64,000 bases of DNA, taken from contig JBMYSZ010000012.1 in NCBI GenBank assembly GCA_049603835.1, forward strand, positions 39,410 to 103,409, given 5' to 3'. Of the stretch, positions 53,190-62,048 are shown in pieces. A program made the translations under genes and the position numbers. Every line of letters starts with the position of its first letter. The stretch's first letter is position 1. The DNA is from Mangrovicoccus sp049603835 (lineage in GTDB: Bacteria > Pseudomonadota > Alphaproteobacteria > Rhodobacterales > Rhodobacteraceae). Under the pieces are notes generated by a model, which had not been told where the DNA came from, did no database searches, and was given only the letters and a program-made list of their open reading frames with translations.

Positions 53190-53259
53190 CTTTGGGCATC
53201 CAAACTGGCGAAAGCGATGCTGCTGCGGCGATGGCTGCAGGCTGTGCTGAGGCTGGGGG

Positions 53260-54261
53260 TCATCGAATGGATGTCCCGTCCGGGCCGAAGCGATGGATAT
53301 GCTCAGGCGCCGGGGTCAGATGCACCTTATCGCCGCGATGCACGTCCAGCTCGCCTGTGGCGCGCACGGTCAAGGTCTCCATCCCCGGTACATCGACCTT
53401 GAAAAAGGTGTCCGATCCCAAATGTTCGGACAGGCCCACAGTCCCAGTCCATTCGCCCTGATCTTTAGAGATGCTCAGATGTTCGGGGCGAATGCCAATT
53501 CGATGCGCCCCGTGGCGCGCTGCAAATTCTCCGCTGGCGAAATTCATCTTGGGGCTACCGATAAAGCCCGCGACGAATTCATTGGCCGGATTGCGGTAAA
53601 GCTCTAGCGGGGATCCTTCTTGCTCGATCACGCCTTTATTGAGCACGACAATCTTGTCCGCCATGGTCATGGCTTCGACCTGATCATGGGTCACATAGAT
53701 CATGGTGGTGGCGAGGGTGGAATGCAGCTCGGTGATCTCTTGGCGCATATTCACCCGCAGCGCGGCATCCAAATTCGACAGAGGTTCGTCAAATAGAAAC
53801 GCCGCTGGCTCGCGCACAATCGCCCGGCCGATGGCCACGCGCTGGCGCTGACCTCCCGAAAGCTGGCCTGGCTTGCGATCAAGATAATCAGCAAGATTCA
53901 GCACCTTGGCGGCATTCTCGACCCGGCTGTCAATTTCGCCCTGATCCAGCCCGGCCATTTTCAGCGGAAAGGCAATATTTTTGCGCACGCTCATATGCGG
54001 GTAAAGCGCATAGGATTGAAACACCATGGCCAGGCCGCGCTTGGCCGGGGGCAGCTTGGTCGCGTCTTGCCCGGCAATAGAGATTTCGCCCGAGCTCACA
54101 TCCTCTAGCCCCGCGATCAAGCGCAACAAAGTGGATTTGCCGCAGCCCGATGGGCCCACAAAGACCACGAAAGAGCCGTCCTCAATGGTCAGGTTCATCG
54201 GCGGAATAACTGTGACTTCGCCAAAGTTTTTGGTCACATTGGTAAGGGTGATTTGTCCCAT
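53260..54261 (-). CDS. smoK: Polyol ABC transporter ATPase (SmoK/UgpC/MalK type)
   Basis: A 333-residue ABC ATPase with Walker A GPSGCGKSTLLR (about 36-47), signature LSGGQRQRVAIGRA (about 134-147), Walker B FLFDEPLSNLDA and a C-terminal TOBE regulatory domain (about 235-330; RIGIRPEHLSI). It energises carbohydrate uptake together with the two permeases upstream and the binding protein. The gene sits 12 bases after the permease stop. Specificity for sorbitol or mannitol is inferred from the operon. Confidence 0.94.
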   Translation of the reverse strand: MGQITLTNVTKNFGEVTVIPPMNLTIEDGSFVVFVGPSGCGKSTLLRLIAGLEDVSSGEISIAGQDATKLPPAKRGLAMVFQSYALYPHMSVRKNIAFPLKMAGLDQGEIDSRVENAAKVLNLADYLDRKPGQLSGGQRQRVAIGRAIVREPAAFLFDEPLSNLDAALRVNMRQEITELHSTLATTMIYVTHDQVEAMTMADKIVVLNKGVIEQEGSPLELYRNPANEFVAGFIGSPKMNFASGEFAARHGAHRIGIRPEHLSISKDQGEWTGTVGLSEHLGSDTFFKVDVPGMETLTVRATGELDVHRGDKVHLTPAPEHIHRFGPDGTSIR

Positions 54262-54273
54262 AATGGTTGTCCT

Positions 54274-55104
54274 TTACTTCACGGCGCCGAAGGTGAGACC
54301 GCGCACCAATTGCTTTTGGCTGAACCATCCCATGATCAGGATGGGCGCGATGGCCATGGTCGAAGCGGCGGAGAGTTTGGCGTAAAACAGGCCCTCGGGG
54401 CTGGAATAGCTGGCGATAAAGGCGGTCAAAGGCGCGGCCTTTGCTGCCGTGAGGTTGAGGGTCCAGAAGGCCTCATTCCAGGCGAGGATGACATTCAAAA
54501 GCAGGGTCGAGGCAATTCCGGGCAGAGCCATGGGCAAAAGCACATAAAGGATCTCGGCCCGCAGCTGCGCCCCATCCATCCGCGCGGCTTCCAAGATCTC
54601 GCCCGGAATTTCGCGGAAATAGGTGAAAAGCATCCAGATGATGATCGGCAGATTGATCAAGGTCAGCACGATCACCAGCCCCGTGCGGGTATCCAGCAAG
54701 CCAGCATCACGGAAGATCAGATAGATCGGGATCAGTACCCCCACCGGCGGCAGCATCTTGGTCGACAGCATCCACATCAACAGATCTTTGGTGCGCCGCG
54801 CCGGCACAAAGGCCATGGCCCAAGCCGCTGGGATCGCAATCGCCAAGCCCAAAAGCGTGGAGCCCAGTGAGATAATCACCGAATTTGCGAAATGGCGGAA
54901 ATAGTTGGAGCGTTCTTGAACGGTGAAATAGTTTTCCAGCGTCCAATCAAAGGCGAGGAAAGAGGGGGGCGAGGCGATGGCCTCGGCTTCGGTTTTGAAG
55001 CTGGTGAGCACCGTCCAGAGGATTGGGAAAAAGATGACCAGGCCAACAGTCCAAGCGGCGAGGGTGACGATAGCCTTACGGCGGGGGGAAACTGCACGTG
55101 CCAT
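54274..55104 (-). CDS. smoG: Polyol ABC transporter permease (SmoG/MalG type)
   Basis: The 276-residue inner-membrane protein has six hydrophobic segments and the EAA loop near residue 170 (EAARMDGAQLRAEILYVLLP), which contacts the ATPase. The N-terminus (IVTLAAWTVGLVIFFPILWTVLTSFKTEAEA) is typical of MalG-type permeases. It follows the other permease by three bases and precedes the ATPase by 12. Role: one half of the translocation pore for a sugar alcohol (inference from context). Confidence 0.93.
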   Translation of the reverse strand: MARAVSPRRKAIVTLAAWTVGLVIFFPILWTVLTSFKTEAEAIASPPSFLAFDWTLENYFTVQERSNYFRHFANSVIISLGSTLLGLAIAIPAAWAMAFVPARRTKDLLMWMLSTKMLPPVGVLIPIYLIFRDAGLLDTRTGLVIVLTLINLPIIIWMLFTYFREIPGEILEAARMDGAQLRAEILYVLLPMALPGIASTLLLNVILAWNEAFWTLNLTAAKAAPLTAFIASYSSPEGLFYAKLSAASTMAIAPILIMGWFSQKQLVRGLTFGAVK

Positions 55105-55107
55105 GGG

Positions 55108-56034
55108 TCAGATATCCAAATTTTTACCGATCATCCGCATCAGGAAGATCGCAACGATATTGGCCAAGATGATCGCGACAACGCCGCCCGCCGAGCCCAT
55201 GCCTACATCGAATTGCAGCAGCGATTGCGCATAGACCAGATAGGTCAAGTTGGTGGTCGCAGTGCCGGGGCCGCCATTAGTGGTCACCAGGATTTCCGCA
55301 AAGATCGAAAGCAGGAAAATCGTCTGGATCAAGATCACCACGGTGATCGCGCGGGCCAAATGCGGCAAGATCAGATAGCGAAAACGGGCGGGAAAGCCTG
55401 CACCATCCATCTCTGCCGCCTCAAGCTGTTCGCTATCAAGCGATTGCAACGCGGTGAGCAAGATCAGCGTCGCGAAAGGCAGCCATTGCCAAGACACGAT
55501 CAAGATAACCGATAGCATTGGGATTTCGGCAAAGAAATCAATCGGCTCGGCTCCAATCGCCTTTGCCAGATGAGCAAAGAGGCCATTGACCGGGTTCATA
55601 AACATATTCTTCCAGACCAGGGCCGAAACGGTCGGCATCACAAAGAAAGGCGCAATCACCAGGATCCGCACGATCCCCTGACCCCAGAAGGGCTGATCCA
55701 AAAGCAGCGCCAGCAATATGCCGCCAATCGTGGTAATCGCCAAAACACCGCCGACCAGGATCAGCGTATTACTGACCGCCGCATAGAAAGCCGGATCGGT
55801 GAGGAAGAATTCGTAATTGAGCCAGCCGGTCCAGTCTTGCGACGAGGGAACCGTCAGCAGCTCTAGCCCAAACAGCCCAAGGGTCACCTCATTGCCGGTG
55901 GGCATCAGCAGGTTGAAGCGCAGGAAGGAGAAATAGACGGTCAGCGACAGGGGTATCAGCATCCAGCCCAGCAGCAATATAACCGCTGGCGATACCATTG
56001 CCCGAGCCGCAGCGCGTGAATGCTGGGTGGCCAT
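55108..56034 (-). CDS. smoF: Polyol ABC transporter permease (SmoF/MalF type)
   Basis: A 308-residue inner-membrane permease with six hydrophobic segments and an EAA loop near residue 213 (EAAEMDGAGFPARFRYLILP). The N-terminus (VSPAVILLLGWMLIPLSLTVYFSFLRF) resembles MalF-type subunits without their large periplasmic insertion. It is separated from the smoE-like gene by 70 bases holding an 11-pair hairpin and from the next permease by three bases. Confidence 0.93.
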   Translation of the reverse strand: MATQHSRAAARAMVSPAVILLLGWMLIPLSLTVYFSFLRFNLLMPTGNEVTLGLFGLELLTVPSSQDWTGWLNYEFFLTDPAFYAAVSNTLILVGGVLAITTIGGILLALLLDQPFWGQGIVRILVIAPFFVMPTVSALVWKNMFMNPVNGLFAHLAKAIGAEPIDFFAEIPMLSVILIVSWQWLPFATLILLTALQSLDSEQLEAAEMDGAGFPARFRYLILPHLARAITVVILIQTIFLLSIFAEILVTTNGGPGTATTNLTYLVYAQSLLQFDVGMGSAGGVVAIILANIVAIFLMRMIGKNLDI

Positions 56035-56059
56035 TTGAGTCTCTCAGATTGAAAATGGA

Positions 56060-56089
56060 GCGGGCCAGTCCGAAGGAAGACCGACCCGC
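56060..56089 (-). other. Intercistronic hairpin between the SBP and permease genes
   Basis: GCGGGCCAGTC (56060-56070) pairs with GACCGACCCGC (56079-56089) with an eight-base loop, giving 11 pairs including two G-U. There is no T-run. Such hairpins after binding-protein genes protect the upstream mRNA and raise binding-protein yield over that of the permeases. Confidence 0.7.
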
Positions 56090-56104
56090 AGGGAGGAAGC
56101 GCGC

Positions 56105-57418
56105 TTACTTAGTGTACCCGGCGCGCTTCATCTCACGTGTCGCCAGGTTTTGGGCGTTCGACAGAGCCTGCTCGGCGCTGATCTGACCGGCCAAAGCTGC
56201 CGAGAATTGCTGACCCACAGCGGTTGCAATGCCCTGGAATTCCGGGATGGCAACGAACTGAACACCTACATAAGGCACCGGGTCAACGGTTGGGTTGGTG
56301 GGATCTGCGGAATTGATGCTGTCCAAAGTGATGCCCGCGAAAGGCACTTTGGCATATTCCGGATTTTCATAAAGCGAGCTGCGGGTGCCCGGCGGAACAG
56401 CAGCCCAGCCTTCATTGGCGGCGACGAGCTCCAGATACTCTTTCGAGGTGGCCCATTCGATGAATTTCTTCGCTTCGGCTTCTTTCTGAGTGCCCGCCGG
56501 AACCGCCAAGGTCCAAGCCCAGAGCCAGTTACCGCGCTTGCCCAAGCCGTTATCGGGCGCCAAAGCAAAGCCAACGCTGTCAGCCACAGAGCTGTCATCC
56601 GCATCGGTCACAAAACTTGCCGCAACGGTCGCATCGATCCACATGCCACATTTGCCCGATTGGAACAGCGCCAGGTTTTCGTTGAAGCCGTTAGAGGACG
56701 CGCCCGGAGGGCCTGCTTGCTCCATCAGATCCAGATAGAATTCCAGCGTGGCTTTCCATTCTTGGCTGTCAAATTGCGGGGTCCAGTTTTCATCAAACCA
56801 GCGCGCGCCAAAGCTGTTGGATGTCGCGGTGAGCAAAGCCATATTCTCGCCCCAGCCTGCTTTACCACGCAGGCAGACGCCATAGACTTCGTTTTCTTTG
56901 TCCGTCATGGCGATGGCGGCTTCTCTGATGAAGTCCCAGCTGGGCGCTTTCGGCATGTCCAACCCAGCCGCTTCCATTAGGTCAGTGCGATACATGACCA
57001 TGGAGCTTTCCCCATAGAAAGGCGCTGCGTAAAGCTCGCCATCGACGGTCAAACCACCACGGATCGCCGGCAGGATATCATCCGCATCATAGCTTTCCGG
57101 CAGATCATTGAGGCTGACGAGCCAGCCCTGCTTGCCCCAGATCGGAACTTCGTAAGTGCCGATAGTCATCACGTCATACTGACCGCCTTTGGTGGCAACA
57201 TCAGTGGTAACACGTTGACGTAGAACATTTTCTTCCAGCGTGACCCATTCGAGTTTGATATCGGGGTTCTTCGCGGTGAAGTCATCAGTCAGACCCTGCA
57301 TGCGGATCATATCACCATTATTCACCGTCGCGATGGTGATCGTGGTTTCCGCAAAGGCGGCGGTGCAAAGCGCAGTTGTTGCGCATGCGCCAAGAAGCGC
57401 ACGAAGCGTTGTTGTCAT
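56105..57418 (-). CDS. smoE: Polyol ABC transporter substrate-binding protein (SmoE-like)
   Basis: The 437-residue periplasmic binding protein has a signal peptide (LLGACATTALCTAAFAETT) followed by a type-1 carbohydrate-binding SBP fold (TITIATVNNGDMIRMQGLTDDFTAKNP at its start). Solute contacts cannot be listed, but the context (SorC-type regulator, mannitol dehydrogenase) points to sorbitol, mannitol or related polyols. GGGAGG precedes the ATG by six bases. A long palindrome lies 21-55 bases upstream of its start, and a stem-loop follows it. Confidence 0.93.
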   Translation of the reverse strand: MTTTLRALLGACATTALCTAAFAETTITIATVNNGDMIRMQGLTDDFTAKNPDIKLEWVTLEENVLRQRVTTDVATKGGQYDVMTIGTYEVPIWGKQGWLVSLNDLPESYDADDILPAIRGGLTVDGELYAAPFYGESSMVMYRTDLMEAAGLDMPKAPSWDFIREAAIAMTDKENEVYGVCLRGKAGWGENMALLTATSNSFGARWFDENWTPQFDSQEWKATLEFYLDLMEQAGPPGASSNGFNENLALFQSGKCGMWIDATVAASFVTDADDSSVADSVGFALAPDNGLGKRGNWLWAWTLAVPAGTQKEAEAKKFIEWATSKEYLELVAANEGWAAVPPGTRSSLYENPEYAKVPFAGITLDSINSADPTNPTVDPVPYVGVQFVAIPEFQGIATAVGQQFSAALAGQISAEQALSNAQNLATREMKRAGYTK

Positions 57419-57438
57419 TTGGAACCTCCCAGTTGCGA

Positions 57439-57473
57439 GTGAGCATTTACCCTACTCGTAGGCAAATGCTCAC
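57439..57473. promoter_or_regulatory. Palindromic operator candidate upstream of smoE
   Basis: GTGAGCATTT (57439-57448) is mirrored by AAATGCTCAC (57464-57473), and inside it CCTAC (57451-57455) is mirrored by GTAGG (57458-57462), giving 15 symmetric pairs over 35 bases. It lies 21-55 bases upstream of the binding-protein start and just after the regulator gene, the expected place for the operator of a SorC/DeoR-type sugar regulator. No T-run follows, so it is not a terminator. Confidence 0.75.
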
Positions 57474-57522
57474 ACAGTCACGTGCTATTCGTCAAGCTGC
57501 TTAGTTTAGTTTTTGAAATTTT

Positions 57523-58485
57523 TTATTGCTGAAGCAGGGCGGCGGCCGTGTTTTCTTCGGTGATCAAGCCATTCACCAGCTTGCCCGCCAATGCAGCGGC
57601 CAGGGCTTTGTGCTTTGCTTCCCCGGCGGCGACAGCCACAACTAGATTGTCAGTTGGGGGATTGACCCTAACGCCCGTGAATAGCCGATGCAGGTCCAAA
57701 TCCATATATTTTCCAGAGGCATCATAGATCCAAGAGGCGATTTCGCCGGTCGCGCCTTGGGCTTGCAGCTGCTCCATTTCTTCGGGCGACAGGAAGCCAT
57801 CAGTCATCAAGGGCGCGCTGTCATTCATCTGGCCAATCCCCACAAAAGCCACATCGGCGCGTTTGGCCAATTCACGCGATTGCGCCACCGGGGCAAGTGC
57901 GTGCAAAGCGGCGCGTTCCTCCTCGGAAGAGGCCAGAACCGGCAGCGGCATGGGATAATGGGTGGCTTGGATTTTTTCTGCGACTCGCATGATCACATCG
58001 AAAAAGGTCGCGGAGCCATCCAACGCGATATTGCCAATCAACGAAACGACCCGATGGTGACGGCAATCCATATTGCGCAATTCCTCGATTGCAGCGCGCA
58101 AGGACCGGCCCGTGCCCACCGCCAGGGTCAGCGGTGTTTCCGTATCAAGGATCCGTTCCAATTCCTGCGCCGCGATCGGTGCGACACTGCGCATGGGATC
58201 GGCGCCGGGTCCAAGGCTGGGGGCCACCCGTGCAAGACGCAAGCCAAATTTGCGGATCAATTCGGCTTCGAGCGACAGGCAGTTCGACAGTCGATGTTCC
58301 AGCCGCACATGGATCAAGCCTTCGGCAACGGCGCGTGACACTAAGCGTTGCACCCGCTGGCGTGAAATCCCCATGTCTTTGGCGATTTGGTCTTGGGTTT
58401 TGCCGCCTACATAAGACAACCAAGCGGCGCGCGCGGCCTCGTCCAGCGGGGTTGGGTCAACATCTTGGGCTTTGGCAGATTTCAT
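57523..58485 (-). CDS. smoC: SorC/DeoR-type sugar-binding transcriptional regulator (SmoC-like)
   Basis: From the ATG at 58485 the product has 320 residues: an N-terminal helix-turn-helix (YVGGKTQDQIAKDMGISRQRVQRLVSRAV, about 25-53) and a C-terminal sugar-phosphate-type effector domain (SIS/DeoR-C fold; LTLAVGTGRSLRAAIEEL, then VSLIGNIALDGSA). Such regulators sense a sugar or its phosphate and control adjacent uptake genes. The start is fixed by the ATGA overlap with the HAD gene upstream. The palindrome at 57439-57473 is the likely operator. Confidence 0.92.
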   Translation of the reverse strand: MKSAKAQDVDPTPLDEAARAAWLSYVGGKTQDQIAKDMGISRQRVQRLVSRAVAEGLIHVRLEHRLSNCLSLEAELIRKFGLRLARVAPSLGPGADPMRSVAPIAAQELERILDTETPLTLAVGTGRSLRAAIEELRNMDCRHHRVVSLIGNIALDGSATFFDVIMRVAEKIQATHYPMPLPVLASSEEERAALHALAPVAQSRELAKRADVAFVGIGQMNDSAPLMTDGFLSPEEMEQLQAQGATGEIASWIYDASGKYMDLDLHRLFTGVRVNPPTDNLVVAVAAGEAKHKALAAALAGKLVNGLITEENTAAALLQQ

Positions 58486-59159
58486 ATCACCATCTCTGGG
58501 TTTATAATTTCGGGACAAAGCTGCGCCAGCTCGGAAAAACAAGCGAAGCGCCGGATCTGAGGCGCGCTTTGCGGCAGAGGCTGGTTTTTCAGATGGCTAC
58601 CGCCGGTGAAATGGAAAACCTGCATTCCAGCGGCAAGCCCGGCTTTTATCCCGATCACACTGTCTTCGATCACCAAGCAATGCTCTGGGGCGATATTCAT
58701 CTTTGACGCGGCGAGCAGAAAAATGTCCGGGGCGGGTTTGCCATTTTCCACCTCAGACGAGGTCGTGCAGCGATTTTCGAAATGGCGCGTTAAGCCAACA
58801 ATTTCCAGCGACCGCGCTAATCGCGGCGGGCTAGAGCTGGTCGCGAGGCCATAGGGAACGGCGAGCTGGTCGATCAACTCGCGCGCGCCGGGCATGATCC
58901 GCAAATCCCGCTCAAAATTTTGCAATAGCCGACGCCGGTAATCGGCTTCGAAATGCTCCGGCAGATCGATACCAAAATCTTGGCGGATGGTTTTCAGCAC
59001 AACTGGATAACTGCGGCCCAAGAAGTTCTGCGCCACATATTCCATAGAGATGACCACGCCATAGATCTGCAGCTCTTCGATCAGCATCGCCGCAGAGATG
59101 ACTTCGCTGTCGATCAGCACCCCGTCACAGTCGAAAATAACACATTGAATAGAAGACAT
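58482..59159 (-). CDS. HAD family phosphatase (beta-phosphoglucomutase-like)
   Basis: A 225-residue HAD hydrolase of subfamily I. Motif I is VIFDCDGVLIDSE (residues 7-19, Asp nucleophile), motif II lies around LATSSSPPRLARSLE (about 111) and motif III/IV near KPAPDIFLLAASKM and VIEDSVIGIKAGLAAG (about 170-185). It resembles hexitol- or sugar-phosphate phosphatases. Position before the SmoC-like regulator with ATGA overlap suggests it dephosphorylates a polyol or sugar phosphate in this pathway (inference). It is the first gene of the polyol operon. Confidence 0.93.
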   Translation of the reverse strand: MSSIQCVIFDCDGVLIDSEVISAAMLIEELQIYGVVISMEYVAQNFLGRSYPVVLKTIRQDFGIDLPEHFEADYRRRLLQNFERDLRIMPGARELIDQLAVPYGLATSSSPPRLARSLEIVGLTRHFENRCTTSSEVENGKPAPDIFLLAASKMNIAPEHCLVIEDSVIGIKAGLAAGMQVFHFTGGSHLKNQPLPQSAPQIRRFACFSELAQLCPEIINPEMVI

Positions 59160-59231
59160 AGCTTTGTCGCGCCGCCACTGATTGAAGCTTAACTCTAAGC
59201 GGGGGGGCGCAGTGTCGCAATGATCAAAAGC

Positions 59232-59259
59232 GCTCGATCCGTGGTGTCACGGACCGAGC
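59232..59259 (-). terminator. Terminator after the formate dehydrogenase operon
   Basis: GCTCG-A-TCCGTG pairs with CACGGA-C-CGAGC (11 pairs, one mismatch) around GTGT. On the minus strand the stem is followed by GCTTTTGATC. It lies 12 bases after the FdsA stop and before the HAD gene start. Confidence 0.72.
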
Positions 59260-59271
59260 AGTTTTGAAATG

Positions 59272-62046
59272 CTATTCTGCCGCGACTTCGGTTTGAGGCA
59301 GAGCCTCGACCTTACAAGCGGCGAATTTAAATTCAGGGATTTTCCCATATGGATCCACTTGCGGGTTGGTCAGGATATTTGCGGCGGCCTCCACATAGGC
59401 GAAGGGCAAGAACACCATATCCAAAGCAACAGCGCGGTCGGCGCGGATCATCACTTCGATCATACCGCGTCGGGTGGAAATCCGCGCTATATCACCTGGC
59501 TCAATCCCCAACTTTTCCAGCGTTTTCGGATTGATCGAGGCATTGGCCTCTGGCTCAACCGCATCGAGAACGGGGGCGCGGCGGGTCATTGTGCCTGTAT
59601 GCCAATGCTCCAATTGCCGCCCAGTGGTCAGCACCATCGGATAATCAGGATCGGGCAATTCCGCCGGAGAAGTGACCTTTGCCGGGGTGAATTTGGCTCG
59701 CCCACCATCGCGAGGGAAGCCATCGCCAAACACCACCGCTTGGCCCGGATCCTCGGGCGACAAGGATGGGTAGGTGACCGCGCTTTCTTTCTCCAGACGT
59801 TCCCAAGTGATATTGTCAAAAGACGGCATGGCCAATTTCAGCTCCGCGAAAACCTGGCTTGGATGGGTATACGTCCAATCCAATCCCAGCCTTTGCGCCA
59901 GATCTACGGTGATCAACCAGTCTTCGCGCGCCTCGCCTGGCGGGGTAAAGGCCTGACGCCCGATCTGCACCTGACGGTTGGTATTGGTGACCGTTCCGTT
60001 TTTCTCGGGCCAAGCGGAGGAGGGCAGGATCACATCGGCAAACATCGCCGTTTCGGTCATGAAGATGTCTTGCACAACCAAATGCTCGAGCTTGGCCAAT
60101 GCGGCGCGGGCATGGTTGAGATCTGGATCAGACATGGCCGGGTTCTCGCCCATCACATACATGCCCTTGATCTGCCCATCATGAACCGCATCCAGGATTT
60201 CAGTGACAGTCAGGCCCGGGCTTGGGGGAATATCGGCTTGCCACAGGTCTTTGAACCGCGCCTGCACATCGGGATCGGCCACGGATTGGTAGTCGGGCAG
60301 AACCATCGGGATCAGGCCGGCATCCGAGGCGCCTTGGACATTGTTTTGCCCACGCAGCGGGTGCAAGCCAGTGCCGGGGCGACCGACCTGACCGCAAAGC
60401 AGTGCCAGCGAAATCAAGCAGCGGGAATTATCCGTGCCATGAATATGTTGGCTGACCCCCATACCCCAGAAAATCATCGCTGATTTTGCCGTGGCAAAAG
60501 TATGGGCCACATCGCGCAGAACCTCTGGAGCGATGCCACAGATTTCCGACATGGCCTCGGGCGTATAGTCTTTTAGATGGTCGCGAAGCGCATCAAACCC
60601 TTCGGTGAACCCATCCACATAATTTTTGTCGTAAAGCCCGTCTTCCATGATCACATGCATGATCGCATTAAGCATGGAGACATCGCCGCCGGGTTTGAAC
60701 TGCAGCATATGGCTGGCAAAACGCCGAAGCCCATGGCTGCGCGGATCCATTACGATCAGCTTGCCGCCGCGTTTGGCGAATTGCTTAAAATAGGTCGCCG
60801 CAACCGGGTGATTTTCCAACGGGTTAGAGCCGATGACAATCGCAGCATCGGCATTTTCGATTTCATTGAAGGTCGCGGTCACCGCTGCCGAGCCGACATT
60901 TTCCATCAAGGCCGCCACGGATGACGCATGGCAGAGCCGTGTGCAATGATCGACATTATTATGGCCAAACCCTGTGCGGATCAGTTTTTGGAAAAGATAG
61001 GCTTCCTCATTGGAGCATTTGGCCGACCCAAAGCCAGCCACCGACTCCCCGCCAGATGCATCCCGCAGCTTTGCCAAACCACCCGCGGCATAGTCCATAG
61101 CCTCTTCCCAGCTGGCTTCGCGGAAATGGGTCAAGGGATTAGCGGGGTCAACATTTAGGCCCTTGGCCGGAGCGTCATCGCGGCGGATCATCGGTTTCGT
61201 CAAACGATGAGGATGCGCCGAATAGTCAAATCCAAACCGTCCTTTGACACAAAGCCGGTTCTCATTGGCGGGTCCATTAATGCCTTCGACATAGGCCAGA
61301 CGGTTATCTTTGATCTTTAAGCTTACCTGGCAGCCAACCCCGCAATAGGGGCAGACGGTTTCAACTTCGCGATCAAAGTCTTGGCTACTGCCTTGGCCTT
61401 GCGCATCCACCACCGAGGCCGGCATAAGCGCGCCGGTTGGGCAGGCCTGAACACATTCGCCACAAGCGACACAGGTGGATTGCCCCATGGGATCATCCAT
61501 GTCGAACACGATTTTCGAGGAATGCCCCCGCAAAGACATGCCGATCACATCATTAACCTGCACTTCCCGGCAGGCGCGAACACAAAGATTACAGTGGATG
61601 CAAGCGTCTAGATTGACCCGCATTGCCACATGGCTTGCATCCGGCTCCGGCGCGGAAGTCTGCGCGGGAAAGCGGCTGCTGTTGATATTTTGGCTGTCAG
61701 CGATAGTCCAAAAATGGCTGTCCCGGTCATGGGCTGCGCTGCGGTCTGGTTGATCCGCCAAAAGCAGTTCAAGCACCATATTCCGTGTGGTTTTAGCCCG
61801 GCTTGTGGCGGTGTGCACCACCATATCTGGGCTTGGCTGACGAATGCAGGACGCCGCAAGTGTCCGCTCGCCTTCGATTTCCACCATACAGGCCCGGCAA
61901 TTTCCATCGGACCGATAGCCGGGTGCATCCTTGTGGCAAAGATGGGGCAGGGTGGTGCCTAGGCGTTTGGCGACTTGCCATATGCTTTCACCTGGGTGTG
62001 CGTCAACTTCGGTGCCATCGAGCGTGAAGCGAATTGTATCGGACAT
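59272..62046 (-). CDS. fdsA: NAD-dependent formate dehydrogenase alpha subunit (molybdenum)
   Basis: From the ATG at 62046 the product has 924 residues. N-terminal region: a [2Fe-2S] domain (CHKDAPGYRSDGNCRACMVE), a His-Cys3 cluster segment, two ferredoxin [4Fe-4S] motifs (CIHCNLCVRACREV, CVACGECVQACPTG), then the bis-MGD domain with its own [4Fe-4S] (CPYCGVGCQVSLKI). The predicted Mo-ligand Cys is in HCTRLCHASSVAAL. The enzyme oxidises formate to CO2, passing electrons to the diaphorase subunit encoded two bases upstream. The earlier in-frame ATG would extend into the partner gene. Confidence 0.94.
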   Translation of the reverse strand: MSDTIRFTLDGTEVDAHPGESIWQVAKRLGTTLPHLCHKDAPGYRSDGNCRACMVEIEGERTLAASCIRQPSPDMVVHTATSRAKTTRNMVLELLLADQPDRSAAHDRDSHFWTIADSQNINSSRFPAQTSAPEPDASHVAMRVNLDACIHCNLCVRACREVQVNDVIGMSLRGHSSKIVFDMDDPMGQSTCVACGECVQACPTGALMPASVVDAQGQGSSQDFDREVETVCPYCGVGCQVSLKIKDNRLAYVEGINGPANENRLCVKGRFGFDYSAHPHRLTKPMIRRDDAPAKGLNVDPANPLTHFREASWEEAMDYAAGGLAKLRDASGGESVAGFGSAKCSNEEAYLFQKLIRTGFGHNNVDHCTRLCHASSVAALMENVGSAAVTATFNEIENADAAIVIGSNPLENHPVAATYFKQFAKRGGKLIVMDPRSHGLRRFASHMLQFKPGGDVSMLNAIMHVIMEDGLYDKNYVDGFTEGFDALRDHLKDYTPEAMSEICGIAPEVLRDVAHTFATAKSAMIFWGMGVSQHIHGTDNSRCLISLALLCGQVGRPGTGLHPLRGQNNVQGASDAGLIPMVLPDYQSVADPDVQARFKDLWQADIPPSPGLTVTEILDAVHDGQIKGMYVMGENPAMSDPDLNHARAALAKLEHLVVQDIFMTETAMFADVILPSSAWPEKNGTVTNTNRQVQIGRQAFTPPGEAREDWLITVDLAQRLGLDWTYTHPSQVFAELKLAMPSFDNITWERLEKESAVTYPSLSPEDPGQAVVFGDGFPRDGGRAKFTPAKVTSPAELPDPDYPMVLTTGRQLEHWHTGTMTRRAPVLDAVEPEANASINPKTLEKLGIEPGDIARISTRRGMIEVMIRADRAVALDMVFLPFAYVEAAANILTNPQVDPYGKIPEFKFAACKVEALPQTEVAAE

Positions 62047-62048
62047 GT

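Noticed and set aside
53190..53259. Remnant of a sorbitol dehydrogenase (smoS) between smoK and mtlK
   Set aside because: None of the three frames in this gap shows short-chain dehydrogenase motifs, so there is no evidence of a decayed copy.
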